Positions 1-8,700 of a stretch of DNA of 43,274 bases are shown in pieces (within the stretch, counting starts at the first letter, position 1; every line of letters begins with the position of its first letter). The position numbers and the translations under genes are program-made. The DNA lies in NCBI GenBank assembly GCA_905214715.1, contig CAJMMT010000021.1:1-43274 (forward strand). Direction: 5' to 3'. The DNA comes from an uncultured bacterium (lineage in GTDB: Bacteria; Bacteroidota; Bacteroidia; Bacteroidales; Muribaculaceae). The notes below the pieces were generated by a model. That model had not been told where the DNA came from, made no database searches, and worked only from the letters and a program-made list of their open reading frames with translations.

Positions 1-119
1 ATGTCCACTTAGAACTTTTACAACGTAATTCATCACCCAAAATGTCCAACCTGCCGGATTTTTCAGAGGTTAGAAAAGGAAGTTTAAGTAACAAATACAA
101 TAACTAAATTCTAACTCAA

Positions 120-1253
120 ATGAAAAAATTTACAATGCTTATGGCAGCAGCTGCTGTGGCTCTGTCTGCCAATGCTGCAGATTGGTATCTGCATACCAGC
201 ATTCTCGGTAATTCAAACTGGGAGTCTGTAAAGCTCACTCAGAATGGAGACTGGTATGAGTATACTTCTAATAAGTTTGTACCGGGAGAATTCGGCATAA
301 AAGAAGGTAATAATTGGATTGGTGGAGGTGGTGTAAATATCACTGAAGCTGATGTAGTGTACGATTTTAATCGTAAGGGAGGCAACTCTAAATCAACACT
401 TGAAGGTTCTTACACTTTCCGTTTCAACCCTACTGAAAACAAGGTTGAAATGCAGACATACAGCGGCGAAATACACGATGTTATAGCGTATGCTATTCAT
501 GGTCAGATAACTGGTAACCAAGGATGGGCATCAACAGATATGGCAGAGGCTGATGGAGTGTGGTCTCTCACCCGTGATTTCGTAGCAGGTAATTTTGGAA
601 TCAAGCAGACGACAAATGGATCTCAGACCAATTGGTATGCCTATTCGTGTCTCGGTGAACCTAAAGATAATTGTGAACCAACAGGCACTGACGATAATAT
701 CAAACTTACCACTGCTGGTAACTACACCATCTCGTTTGATCCCGCAACCACAAAAATCACCGTCAAATTTAATGGTGGAAGTGTTGAGCCTCCGGTAGAT
801 GACTACTCTTCATGGTATATAAATGTAGTCGGAGATTTCAATGAATGGAAAGATAACGGTAAGCAACCTGGAGAAGGCAACACAGCCGTTAAACATGAAA
901 AACTTGCTATCGGCACATCCGGATTCAAAGTAAAGGTTTGGAATGGTTCTTCTGATGCATGGTATTCTAATGGTGGCTCAATCGCAATGAACGTCTGGGT
1001 TAAGATTGAAGGTAGTAATGATACACCGATGACCATTGAAGGTGCTGCTGCAGACCAGATCTTCGATGTTGAATGGGACTGCGCAACCACATCTATCAAG
1101 GTAACACCTACCACTCCGACCGGCGTAGCAGCAGTAGAGGCTACCAACGGCGAGGCTGTTTACTTCAACATGCAGGGTGTTCGCGTTGCTAACCCCGAAA
1201 ACGGTCTCTTTATCCGTGTTCAGAACGGCAAGGCTGTAAAAGTTGTGAAGTAA
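120..1253 (+). CDS. Secreted SusE/F-like multi-module protein with Bacteroidales C-terminal tail
   Basis: 377 aa. The N-terminus is a typical signal peptide (MKK, hydrophobic stretch, cleavage expected after SANA near residue 19). No Cys follows it, so this is a secreted protein rather than a lipoprotein. Three repeated beta-rich modules follow, at about 20-115, 120-232 and 235-330. Each opens with WYL/YAI/WYI-type strands and carries Trp-rich blocks such as GNSNWES, GNQGWAS and GDFNEWK, resembling SusE/SusF-type carbohydrate-binding modules. The last 42 residues (from GVAAVEA to KVVK, with YFNMQGVRVANP inside) resemble the type IX-like C-terminal tail of many Bacteroidales secreted proteins. 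Glycan binding is inferred from module similarity; the ligand is unknown. A paralogue follows 88 nt downstream. No clear promoter was found in bases 1-119. Confidence 0.75.
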   Translation: MKKFTMLMAAAAVALSANAADWYLHTSILGNSNWESVKLTQNGDWYEYTSNKFVPGEFGIKEGNNWIGGGGVNITEADVVYDFNRKGGNSKSTLEGSYTFRFNPTENKVEMQTYSGEIHDVIAYAIHGQITGNQGWASTDMAEADGVWSLTRDFVAGNFGIKQTTNGSQTNWYAYSCLGEPKDNCEPTGTDDNIKLTTAGNYTISFDPATTKITVKFNGGSVEPPVDDYSSWYINVVGDFNEWKDNGKQPGEGNTAVKHEKLAIGTSGFKVKVWNGSSDAWYSNGGSIAMNVWVKIEGSNDTPMTIEGAAADQIFDVEWDCATTSIKVTPTTPTGVAAVEATNGEAVYFNMQGVRVANPENGLFIRVQNGKAVKVVK

Positions 1254-1274
1254 TCGACTTAAACCTAATATAAC

Positions 1275-1309
1275 TTATGGCCGACAGCCAAATTGGATGT
1301 CGGCCATAA
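1275..1309 (+). promoter_or_regulatory. Intergenic stem-loop between the two tail-sharing secreted proteins
   Basis: A perfect 12-bp stem, TTATGGCCGACA (1275-1286) with TGTCGGCCATAA (1298-1309), encloses an 11-nt loop. No T-run follows on the plus strand. It may be an mRNA processing or stability element, or a partial terminator that lowers expression of the second gene. Confidence 0.5.
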
Positions 1310-1341
1310 CCCATTAAATAACTTCTTAAAATCTAACCAAA

Positions 1342-2535
1342 ATGAAGAAATTTACTTTGCTTATGGCCGTCGCATTGGTTGGCATGTCTGCAAGTGCAGC
1401 TGACTACTATCTGATCGGTGGTCTTAACGACTGGGCACTGAAAGATGCAAGTCTGAAGTTTACTGAGACCGCTGAAGCGGGCACTTATGAGCTGAAACTC
1501 AACGATAGGGATCTTGTATCCGGTTTCAAGATCAACGACGGCACATGGTCAAATGGGAGTGCTAACTGGGGAGCGGGCGAAGGACAGGTAGTAATCGGAG
1601 AATGGTATACCATGACTTGCTCGGGAACATCCGGCAATATCAATATAAGCGGGGGCAATAAAGTCCCCAACGCAAAGATAACCTTCAAGCCCGCATCAAA
1701 CCTGCTTCTTGTAGAAGGGGAGCAGCAAGAGGTCATCAACGAATACTATCTCCGTGGCCTTGGCGGTAACTGGGACGTAAAGGAAGAATACAAGTTCACA
1801 AACAATGACGGTGTATATACTCTCAAGAATGTGAATTTGACTGCCGGTGAGATATTCAAGATCGGAACTGACAACTGGTCTGAATCCTGGTCGTCCTGCG
1901 ATGTGGAAATGGTAACAGGTACCACTTATGACATGGTACTGACATCGGAAGGCGGAGACATGGCAATGGCAGCAGATGTAACAGGTGCTACCATCACTTT
2001 CGATTCCAAAGCTAAAACCATGACTATAACCGGTCAGCAAATCGAAGTTCCCATGCCCGAAGAGTTCTACGTCATCGGTAATGTGAATGGCGCCGACTGG
2101 GGTGCTGCCAACGGTGTGAAGATGGACAAGACTGAAAAAGGTTTCGAGGCCACATTCACAATCGGAAACGCTATGGAATCAGGTTTCGGATACTTCTCCT
2201 TCACTGAAAAACTTGGTGAGAACAACGAAGACTGGGATAACCTGGGCCAGCGTTGGGGTGCCACAGCAGGTGATTATCCGTTGAACGACGGCGACAGCGC
2301 AACTATCCAGAAAGGCGACCAGGCATTTAAGGTTGAGGCAGACAAGGAACTGCATATCACCCTTGACTGGGATACCAAGACTCTGACAGTGGTAATCGCT
2401 ACCGGCGTAGCAGCAGTAGAGGCTGCTGACGGCGAGGCTGTTTACTTCAACATGCAGGGTGTTCGCGTTGCTAACCCCGAAAACGGTCTCTTTATCCGTG
2501 TTCAGAACGGCAAGGCTGTTAAGGTTGTGAAGTAA
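1342..2535 (+). CDS. Secreted SusE/F-like multi-module protein, paralogue of the upstream gene
   Basis: 397 aa. It has a signal peptide very like that of its upstream neighbour (MKKFTLLMA, cleavage expected after SASA). Three Trp-rich beta modules follow, at about 20-130 (YYLIGGLNDWALKD), 132-232 (YYLRGLGGNWDVKEE) and 240-350 (FYVIGNVNGADWG). These openings are characteristic of SusE/SusF-type starch-binding modules. The C-terminal tail starts at ATGVAAVEA and ends KVVK, and is almost identical to that of the upstream protein at DNA level, although the modules have diverged. A strong hairpin terminator follows, so the two genes probably form a unit. Carbohydrate binding is inferred; export by a T9SS-like route is suggested only by the tail. 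Confidence 0.75.
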   Translation: MKKFTLLMAVALVGMSASAADYYLIGGLNDWALKDASLKFTETAEAGTYELKLNDRDLVSGFKINDGTWSNGSANWGAGEGQVVIGEWYTMTCSGTSGNINISGGNKVPNAKITFKPASNLLLVEGEQQEVINEYYLRGLGGNWDVKEEYKFTNNDGVYTLKNVNLTAGEIFKIGTDNWSESWSSCDVEMVTGTTYDMVLTSEGGDMAMAADVTGATITFDSKAKTMTITGQQIEVPMPEEFYVIGNVNGADWGAANGVKMDKTEKGFEATFTIGNAMESGFGYFSFTEKLGENNEDWDNLGQRWGATAGDYPLNDGDSATIQKGDQAFKVEADKELHITLDWDTKTLTVVIATGVAAVEAADGEAVYFNMQGVRVANPENGLFIRVQNGKAVKVVK

Positions 2536-2560
2536 TCTTAATACAACAGACAATACCAAA

Positions 2561-2590
2561 GGAGGTTGCGCCTGGCGCAACCTCCTTTTT
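2561..2590 (+). terminator. Rho-independent terminator of the secreted-protein pair
   Basis: GGAGGTTGCG (2561-2570) pairs with CGCAACCTCC (2576-2585) around a short CCTGG loop, followed directly by TTTTT. Confidence 0.9.
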
Positions 2591-2642
2591 ACATATCAAT
2601 GCCGGATGGTCCCATTATATATTGGGAACTATCCTATAATTT

Positions 2643-2674
2643 ATTGTCACTTCGGAAAATCTTCGTATTTTTGT
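2643..2674 (+). promoter_or_regulatory. Bacteroidetes-type promoter for the zeta-like gene
   Basis: TATTTTTGT at 2666-2674 matches TAnnTTTGY exactly. ATTG at 2643-2646 sits 19 nt upstream, three of four bases matching the -33 TTTG. Confidence 0.65.
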
Positions 2675-2712
2675 AATAAAGATGCGTAAAACAATCTTAT
2701 CTGAATTGGTAT

Positions 2713-3294
2713 ATGATAATCATGGACACTCCAAGACTATATATTATTGCAGGATGTAATGGGGCCGGTAAAACCACCGCATCTATGACTGTTTTGCCTG
2801 ATGTGCTTGAATGTCGTGAATTTGTCAACGCTGATGAAATTGCAAAAGGATTGTCTCCCTTCCGTCCTGAAGAAGTCGCAATAGAGGCTGGTAAATTGAT
2901 GCTCCGGCGCATTGATTTACTGCTTTCCAGACATGCGACATTTGCAATAGAAACTACTCTTTCAACAAAGAGTTATAAAAATCTTGTTGAGAGAGCCAAG
3001 GCATCGGGATATCAGGTAATATTGTTGTTTTTCTGGCTATCATCTCCAAAGATGGCTGAGATGCGCGTTGCAGAGCGAGTGGCGTCCGGCGGCCACGACA
3101 TACCTAAGGATGTTATTCATAGGCGCTATTGGGCAGGCTTGCGAAATTTATTTGAGATATTTGTTCCTATTGTAGACTTATGGTCACTCTATGACAATAC
3201 CAAGGGTCTTGTGCCTATAGTGGAACGTAATATTGTCGCAAATACTGATTTATTCACTAAAATCAAAGAAACATGTCTGAACAAGAAGAAATAA
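2713..3294 (+). CDS. Zeta-toxin family P-loop kinase-like protein
   Basis: 193 aa. A Walker A motif lies near the N-terminus (GCNGAGKTT, about residues 14-22). It is followed by the conserved NADEIAKGL block (about 43-51), ETTLSTKSY (about 81-89) and an Arg-rich segment, RVASGGHDIPKDVIHRRY, near 120-140. This is the layout of the zeta-toxin/COG4185 family of small predicted ATPases. Classical zeta toxins phosphorylate UDP-GlcNAc, but many chromosomal members have unknown substrates, so toxicity is not established. ATG at 2722 is an alternative start (MDTPRLYI). The gene overlaps the following 60-aa ORF by 22 nt, so the two are probably translated together. It has its own promoter and lies between a terminator and converging genes, like an independent cassette. 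Confidence 0.8.
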   Translation: MIIMDTPRLYIIAGCNGAGKTTASMTVLPDVLECREFVNADEIAKGLSPFRPEEVAIEAGKLMLRRIDLLLSRHATFAIETTLSTKSYKNLVERAKASGYQVILLFFWLSSPKMAEMRVAERVASGGHDIPKDVIHRRYWAGLRNLFEIFVPIVDLWSLYDNTKGLVPIVERNIVANTDLFTKIKETCLNKKK

Positions 3295-3455
3295 AACTAT
3301 TTGAACGCATACGTGATAATATACAACAAACACAGATAAAACTTTTCCAACGCAAAGCAAAACTTGGTGAAAATGTTGTAGTGACCGATGAAAACGGGCA
3401 ACCCATTATAGTCAAGGCTGAAGATTTTCTGAAAAGTTATTATAAGGGATTGTAA
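3273..3455 (+). CDS. Small partner protein overlapping the zeta-like gene
   Basis: 60 aa, beginning MSEQEEIKLFERI. It starts inside the last codons of the zeta-like gene in another frame (22-nt overlap), which implies translational coupling. The sequence is charged, with a helical N-terminal half and a short segment, VVVTDENGQPIIVKAEDFL, that reads like a beta-hairpin. It has no membrane segment or signal peptide. Canonical epsilon antitoxins are encoded upstream of zeta and are larger, so this is not a recognisable epsilon. A role as antitoxin or regulatory partner is inferred only from position. Confidence 0.65.
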   Translation: MSEQEEIKLFERIRDNIQQTQIKLFQRKAKLGENVVVTDENGQPIIVKAEDFLKSYYKGL

Positions 3456-3477
3456 GTCGCAATGTTATTGTAAGCGC

Positions 3478-3538
3478 AGATGGTATTCGTGTATTTTTAC
3501 CGGCCATCATAACCGTTGTTAGAGGAGGGATACCATCT
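3478..3538. repeat. 9-bp inverted repeat in the convergent intergenic region
   Basis: AGATGGTAT (3478-3486) and ATACCATCT (3530-3538) are exact reverse complements 43 nt apart, between the small partner gene (+) and the helicase (-). No T-run is attached and the function is unknown. Confidence 0.45.
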
Positions 3539-3552
3539 CCGAGGGCATCCCT

Positions 3553-3618
3553 AATTGTAGTCGGACTACATTTTCATGGGGGAATAATTGTGTCCGGACT
3601 ACATTTTTATGGGGATAT
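3553..3618. repeat. Two tandem copies of a 33-bp unit
   Basis: Copies at 3553-3585 and 3586-3618 share AATTG, then the core CGGACTACATTTT, then ATGGGG, with a handful of differences. The second copy contains the 8-bp palindrome GTCCGGAC. The array abuts the 3' end of the helicase gene. Confidence 0.75.
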
Positions 3619-3625
3619 GGGCGCA

Positions 3626-4972
3626 TCAGTTCTCTCCTACGAGCGATACGCGCTGCGATTTTCCTTTGATCTTTACGTTGCGGGGTAACGCGAGTCGCTT
3701 TACTTCCGTGGCCTTCACAGCTGCCAATGCGTAGTGGTCAAACAGCGTTATCTTCCCGATTTCATCTCCCTGCAATCCCGCATCTTTGGTAAGGAATCCC
3801 AATATATCACCTTTCGAAAGCTTCTCTTTTCTTCCCGCGGCAAAAGTGATAGTGCGGTATTCACCTTTTATATCACCATCCACATCAGCGGCCGGATAAT
3901 AATCCCTGTCAAGCTCCACATAAGGCTTCACTTCCTCTTTCGGCCCTAACAGCAGATATATGTCCCCTTCGGCATCGACACGCGCCGTACGTCCGTTTCT
4001 GTGAGTGTATGTCTCCGCAGTGAGCGGTTGGTGATAATGCACTATGTTCTTCACTCCCTCTATGTCGAGACCGCGCGAAGCAAGGTCGGTGGCTACCAAT
4101 ACCGGGGCCGACCCGTTGTTGAAAAGCGTTATGGCCGTCTCGCGTCCGCGTTGGTCGAGAGCGCCATGATACAGGGCCACGTCGACTCCTTTACGTTTCA
4201 GATATTCGGCCACGCGCTCGGCACTCTCGCGATGGTTAACGAAGATGATGGTACGCTCCGACTTGCCTCCGGCATCCTTGCGCAGGCTCAGCAGCAACTC
4301 CAACAGTGAATCAAGCTTGTCGTTGCCCGGAGAATGTACGCCATGCACCTTCATGCGGCGGCGTGTCTTTCCCTGCTCCTGCGGCAGATAGTTTATCTCC
4401 AACGGATCTGTAAGTTTCAGGAAAGAGGGTAGTTGCGGCGCACATGTGGCGGAGGTGAGAATGAAACGCGAGGCGTTCTTAAGTCTGAACAGTATTTTGC
4501 GCATATTATCCTCAAACCCGAGTTCGAGCGACTTGTCGAATTCATCGAGCACCACGATTCTCACGGTCGAGGGGTCGAGATTGCCGCGTTTAAGATGGTC
4601 GAGCAGTCTGCCGGGCGTAGCCACGATGATATCGGGAGTAACCGAAAGGGTGTTCACTTCATCCTCTACCTTATGGCCTCCATATAGGGTCGACACCTTG
4701 TATCCGGCAGCGATTTCGCGCACCACTCCGGCAATCTGGAGTACCAACTCTCGACTGGGCGCGATAATGACACCCTGCCATTTTCCGGAGGCGGGGCGCA
4801 GCCATTTGAGCAAGGGGAGTGTGAAGGCGAGAGTCTTGCCCGAGCCTGTAGGAGAGAGCAGTATTATATCGCGCGATTCACTTGCCGAGCGCATCATGCG
4901 CATCTGCATTTCGTTGAGTGTATGTATGCCAAGGCGCGATTCGACCAACGGCAGAAATTCTTTCTCTCTCAT
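3626..4972 (-). CDS. DEAD-box family ATP-dependent RNA helicase, DbpA-like
   Basis: 448 aa. Helicase core motifs are in order: motif I SPTGSGKT (40-47), Ia PSREL (72-76), Ib TPGR (119-122), motif II DEFD (143-146) in place of DEAD, motif III TSAT (173-176), and motif VI HRNGRTAR in the second RecA domain. The last 75 or so residues (from EYRTITFAAGRKEKLSKGDILGF) match the DbpA RNA-binding domain, which in E. coli DbpA recognises 23S rRNA helix 92. A role in late 50S assembly is therefore likely by family. It follows the exonuclease gene by 15 nt on the same strand and probably shares its transcript. Confidence 0.88.
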   Translation of the reverse strand: MREKEFLPLVESRLGIHTLNEMQMRMMRSASESRDIILLSPTGSGKTLAFTLPLLKWLRPASGKWQGVIIAPSRELVLQIAGVVREIAAGYKVSTLYGGHKVEDEVNTLSVTPDIIVATPGRLLDHLKRGNLDPSTVRIVVLDEFDKSLELGFEDNMRKILFRLKNASRFILTSATCAPQLPSFLKLTDPLEINYLPQEQGKTRRRMKVHGVHSPGNDKLDSLLELLLSLRKDAGGKSERTIIFVNHRESAERVAEYLKRKGVDVALYHGALDQRGRETAITLFNNGSAPVLVATDLASRGLDIEGVKNIVHYHQPLTAETYTHRNGRTARVDAEGDIYLLLGPKEEVKPYVELDRDYYPAADVDGDIKGEYRTITFAAGRKEKLSKGDILGFLTKDAGLQGDEIGKITLFDHYALAAVKATEVKRLALPRNVKIKGKSQRVSLVGEN

Positions 4973-4987
4973 TTCATACTCGGTTTT

Positions 4988-5611
4988 TCAAGGTTTCCAC
5001 CCGTCGCGTAGGGCCTCGTATATCTCTATGCAGGCCATCGCGTCGAGCGATGCGTAATGCTGTTGCGCCGGCGTAAGTTCGTCGGCCTCCCAGTTCGACA
5101 GGCGTTGCGACTTGGATATGCGTTTCCCGAAGATTATGCCGTAGATTTTAGCTAAGGCGGCATCGGCTATTCCCACCTGTTTCACATACTGCTGGAGTTC
5201 CACGAATCCTTTGGGTTCGATTTCTTTCAGTTTCTGCAGGTTGTGGAAATCATCGTGAATCGACACTCCTACTTTCAGCATGTTCTCGTCTTCAAGAAGG
5301 TCTTTAAGTTCGTCGGTAAGCCCCAATTTATTTAATCTAAAAAGATAACATGTAGAGCGTGTGGAAAGTTGAAGCAACGCGACCGTATGGTTCTGTCCTT
5401 TCTTGAAGTTGGGACGGGTTTCAGTGTCAAACCCTATGATATCTGAAGAACGCAATGCAGAGACAGCCTGTTGGATATCTTCAGGTTTGTCAATAAGCCT
5501 GATATTGCCGTCGAAAATGGCTATGGGCATCTGAGCAAGGTCTGATTTCGAGACTGTTATAGTACCCTCTGTGATTCCCTCATGCGAATTGACCTGTAGA
5601 TTTTCCTTCAT
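4988..5611 (-). CDS. RNase D-like 3'-5' exonuclease domain protein (DEDDy)
   Basis: 207 aa, consisting of little more than one exonuclease domain. Exo I is FDTET (D62, E64). Exo II is GVSIHDD (D120/D121). Exo III is YASLDA near residue 187-192, whose Tyr places it in the DEDDy subgroup. There is no HRDC domain, so it is shorter than RNase D. Such single-domain proteins are common in Bacteroidetes and presumably trim RNA or DNA 3' ends; the substrate cannot be told from sequence. It is first in a two-gene unit with the DbpA-like helicase, which hints at a shared RNA-processing role. Confidence 0.85.
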   Translation of the reverse strand: MKENLQVNSHEGITEGTITVSKSDLAQMPIAIFDGNIRLIDKPEDIQQAVSALRSSDIIGFDTETRPNFKKGQNHTVALLQLSTRSTCYLFRLNKLGLTDELKDLLEDENMLKVGVSIHDDFHNLQKLKEIEPKGFVELQQYVKQVGIADAALAKIYGIIFGKRISKSQRLSNWEADELTPAQQHYASLDAMACIEIYEALRDGWKP

Positions 5612-5628
5612 ACCGGTAGAATTGAATT

Positions 5629-5637
5629 ACAAAATTA
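5629..5637 (-). promoter_or_regulatory. Promoter -7 box for the exonuclease-helicase unit
   Basis: On the minus strand TAATTTTGT matches TAnnTTTGY exactly, 18 nt before the exonuclease start codon. No convincing -33 TTTG was seen. Confidence 0.55.
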
Positions 5638-5689
5638 GCAAATTTATCGGTAACCCGTTATTCCGCATCGGAAGTTTTTATCAATAAAA

Positions 5690-5727
5690 ACACAAGAGGA
5701 CCGCGTGTTTGTCGCGGCCCTCTCTCA
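5690..5727 (-). terminator. Terminator of the PFOR gene
   Basis: On the minus strand AGAGGGCCGCG pairs with CGCGGTCCTCT (one mismatch) around a 7-nt loop, followed by GTGTTTTT. Confidence 0.75.
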
Positions 5728-5765
5728 AATAATAACTCTTAAAAATAACTATAATGATGAAAACA

Positions 5766-8700
5766 TCATTCCTTGCGGAGTTTGATTTCTTCCTGTGTCA
5801 GTTCCGGATCCACGCCCCAGTTCTGGTTGGACAGGCGCACGTAGTTGTTGTAGCGCCAGCGTGCGTTGTCTTCGGCTGCCTTGAAGAGCTCGGCAGCCTC
5901 TCCGGGATACATCTTCTCGACAGAAGCGAAACGTACCTCGCCGCGGAGGAAGTCGGCAAACTTGCTCCAGTCAGGCTCCTTGCTGTCGAGCGAGAACGGG
6001 TTCTCACCCTTGGCTTCCATGTCGGGGTTGTAACGCCACAGCTGCCAGTAACCGCATTCCACAGCTTTCTTCTCCTCTTCCTGCGAGTGTCCCATGCCCA
6101 CTTTCAGGCCGTGGTTGATACAGGGAGAGTAGGCTATTACCAACGACGGGCCATCGTAAGCCTCGGCTTCGCGCAGGGCCTTGAGGGTCTGTGCGTTGTC
6201 GGCGCCCATCGCTACCTGGGCCACATATACGTAGCCGTAGGTGGTGGCTATCAGGCCGAGGTCTTTCTTACGGATACGCTTGCCGGCGGCGGCAAATTTG
6301 GCGATAGCTCCTATCGGGGTGGACTTGGAAGACTGACCGCCGGTGTTGGAGTAAACCTCGGTGTCGAGCACCAGTATGTTTACATTTTTGCCCGATGCGA
6401 TCACGTGGTCGAGACCACCGAAACCTATATCGTAAGAGGCACCGTCGCCACCGATAATCCACTGGGAGCGTTTAACGAGGTAGCTCTTCAGCGCTACAAG
6501 TTCCTTGCAGAAGTCGCAGCCACACTTTTCGGCTTCGGCTACGAGAGCTTCGCCGGCGTTGCGGCTCAGTTTGGAATCTTCGCGAACCTCGAGCCATCCC
6601 TTGGCGGCGGCTTTCACTTCGGCGGTACACTTGTCGCATTCCGCGATCTTGCCGCAGAGGTCAACCACGCGTGCGCGCATCTTCTCGTATGCTATCTCCA
6701 TGCCGAGACCGAACTCGCAGAAGTCCTCGAAAAGAGAGTTGGCCCATGCGGGACCATGACCCTTATCATTCTCGCAGTAGGGAGTCGAGGGTACTGAACC
6801 GGAGTAGATGGAGGAGCAGCCGGTAGCGTTGGCTATTACCTGACGGTCGCCGAAGAGTTGGGTTATCAGTTTGATGTAGGGAGTCTCGCCGCAACCTGCA
6901 CAGGCACCCGAGAACTCGAACATCGGTGTGGCGAACTGGCTGTTCTTGACGTTGAGCGAAACGTCTACCTTCTCCTGCTTGGAAGATACTTCCTTGACAC
7001 AGAATTCCCAGTTCTTATCTTCGTCGAGCTGACTTTCGATATGCTTCATGCTCAGGGCCTTGTTGCCCTTCTTGCCGGGACATACGTCAACGCAGTTTCC
7101 GCAGCCCAGGCAGTCGAGAACGTCTACCTGCTGAACGAAGCGGTCGCCGGCGAAGTCCTTGCCGATAGCGGGTATTGTGTGGCCTTCGCCGAAGGGAGCT
7201 TTCGCCATCTCTTCGGGGGTAAGGATGAAGGGACGGATAGCGGCGTGAGGACATACATACGAGCACTTGTTGCACTGTATGCAGTTCTCGGGGTTCCATT
7301 CGGGAACGAAAGCGGCTACACCGCGTTTCTCATATTTGGCCGTACCCTGCTGCCAGGTGCCGTCGGCACGGTCGGCGAAAGAGGATACAGGCAGGAGGTC
7401 GCCGTCCTGACCGTTGATAGGACGAACCACGTTGCTGATGAATTCAGGCTCGTCGTACGATACCTTCTCGTCATCGGGTAGGTTGGCCCATTCGGGGTCT
7501 ACCTCAAGCTTGTGGTACTCGTTGCCGCGGTCTACGGCGGCGTAGTTCATGTTCACCACGCTGTCGCCCTTCTTGCCGTAAGATTTCTTGATGAATTTCT
7601 TCATCTGCTCTACTGCCAGGTCTACAGGTATAACCTCGGTGATGCGGAAGAATGCGGACTGCAGGATGGTGTTGGTACGGTTGCCGAGACCTATTTCCTG
7701 AGCGATCTTCGAGGCGTTGATGTAATAGAGCGTACAGTTGTTCTTGGCCAGATGACGCTTGATCTTGTTGGGAAGATTCTTAGCCAGTTCCTCGCCCTCC
7801 CAGATGGTGTTGAGCAGGAATGTGCCGCCGGGCAGAAGTCCGCGTATCACATCGTACATGTGCAGGTAAGCCTGTACATGGCAAGCCACGAAGTTCGGGG
7901 TGTTCACCAGATATGTGGAGCGTATGGGCTCGTCGCCGAAACGCAGGTGAGAGCAGGTGAAACCGCCTGACTTCTTGGAGTCGTAAGAGAAGTATGCCTG
8001 GCAATACTTGTCGGTGTTGTCGCCGATGATCTTAACCGAGTTCTTGTTGGCGCCTACGGTACCGTCGGCACCCAGGCCGTAGAACTTGGCGGAGAAGATG
8101 GACTTGCCGCCGAGGTTTATTTCCGGAAGCACGGGGAGCGACAGGAAAGTAACGTCGTCGACGATACCTACCGTAAAGCCGTTCTTGGGTTCGGGAAGCT
8201 CGAGGTTTTCGTAAACCGCCAGCATCTGGGCCGGGGTGGTGTCTTTCGAGCTGAGACCGTAACGGCCGCCCACGATAAGGGGAGCGTTTTCCTTGCCGTA
8301 GAAGCAGTCCTTCACATCGAGATAGAGGGGCTCGCCGAGAGCTCCGGGCTCTTTGGTGCGGTCAAGCACGGCTATGCGCTTCGCGGTGGCGGGCACGGCT
8401 GCCAGGAAATGCTTGGCCGAGAAGGGACGGTAAAGGTGAACAGCCACCATGCCGACCTTCTTGCCCTGCTGGCGCAGGTAATCTATGGTCTCGCGCAGAC
8501 ATTCGGTAACCGAACCCATGGCGATAACCACGTTCTCGGCTTCGGGGTCTCCGTAATAGTCGAACAGTCCGTATTTACGACCCGTGATGCGGGTTATTTC
8601 CTTCATGTAGTTCTCTACAATCTCGGGAATGGCTGTATAGTAGTTGTTGGATGCCTCGCGGTGCTGGAAGAACACGTCGGGGTTCTCGGCCATGCCGCGG

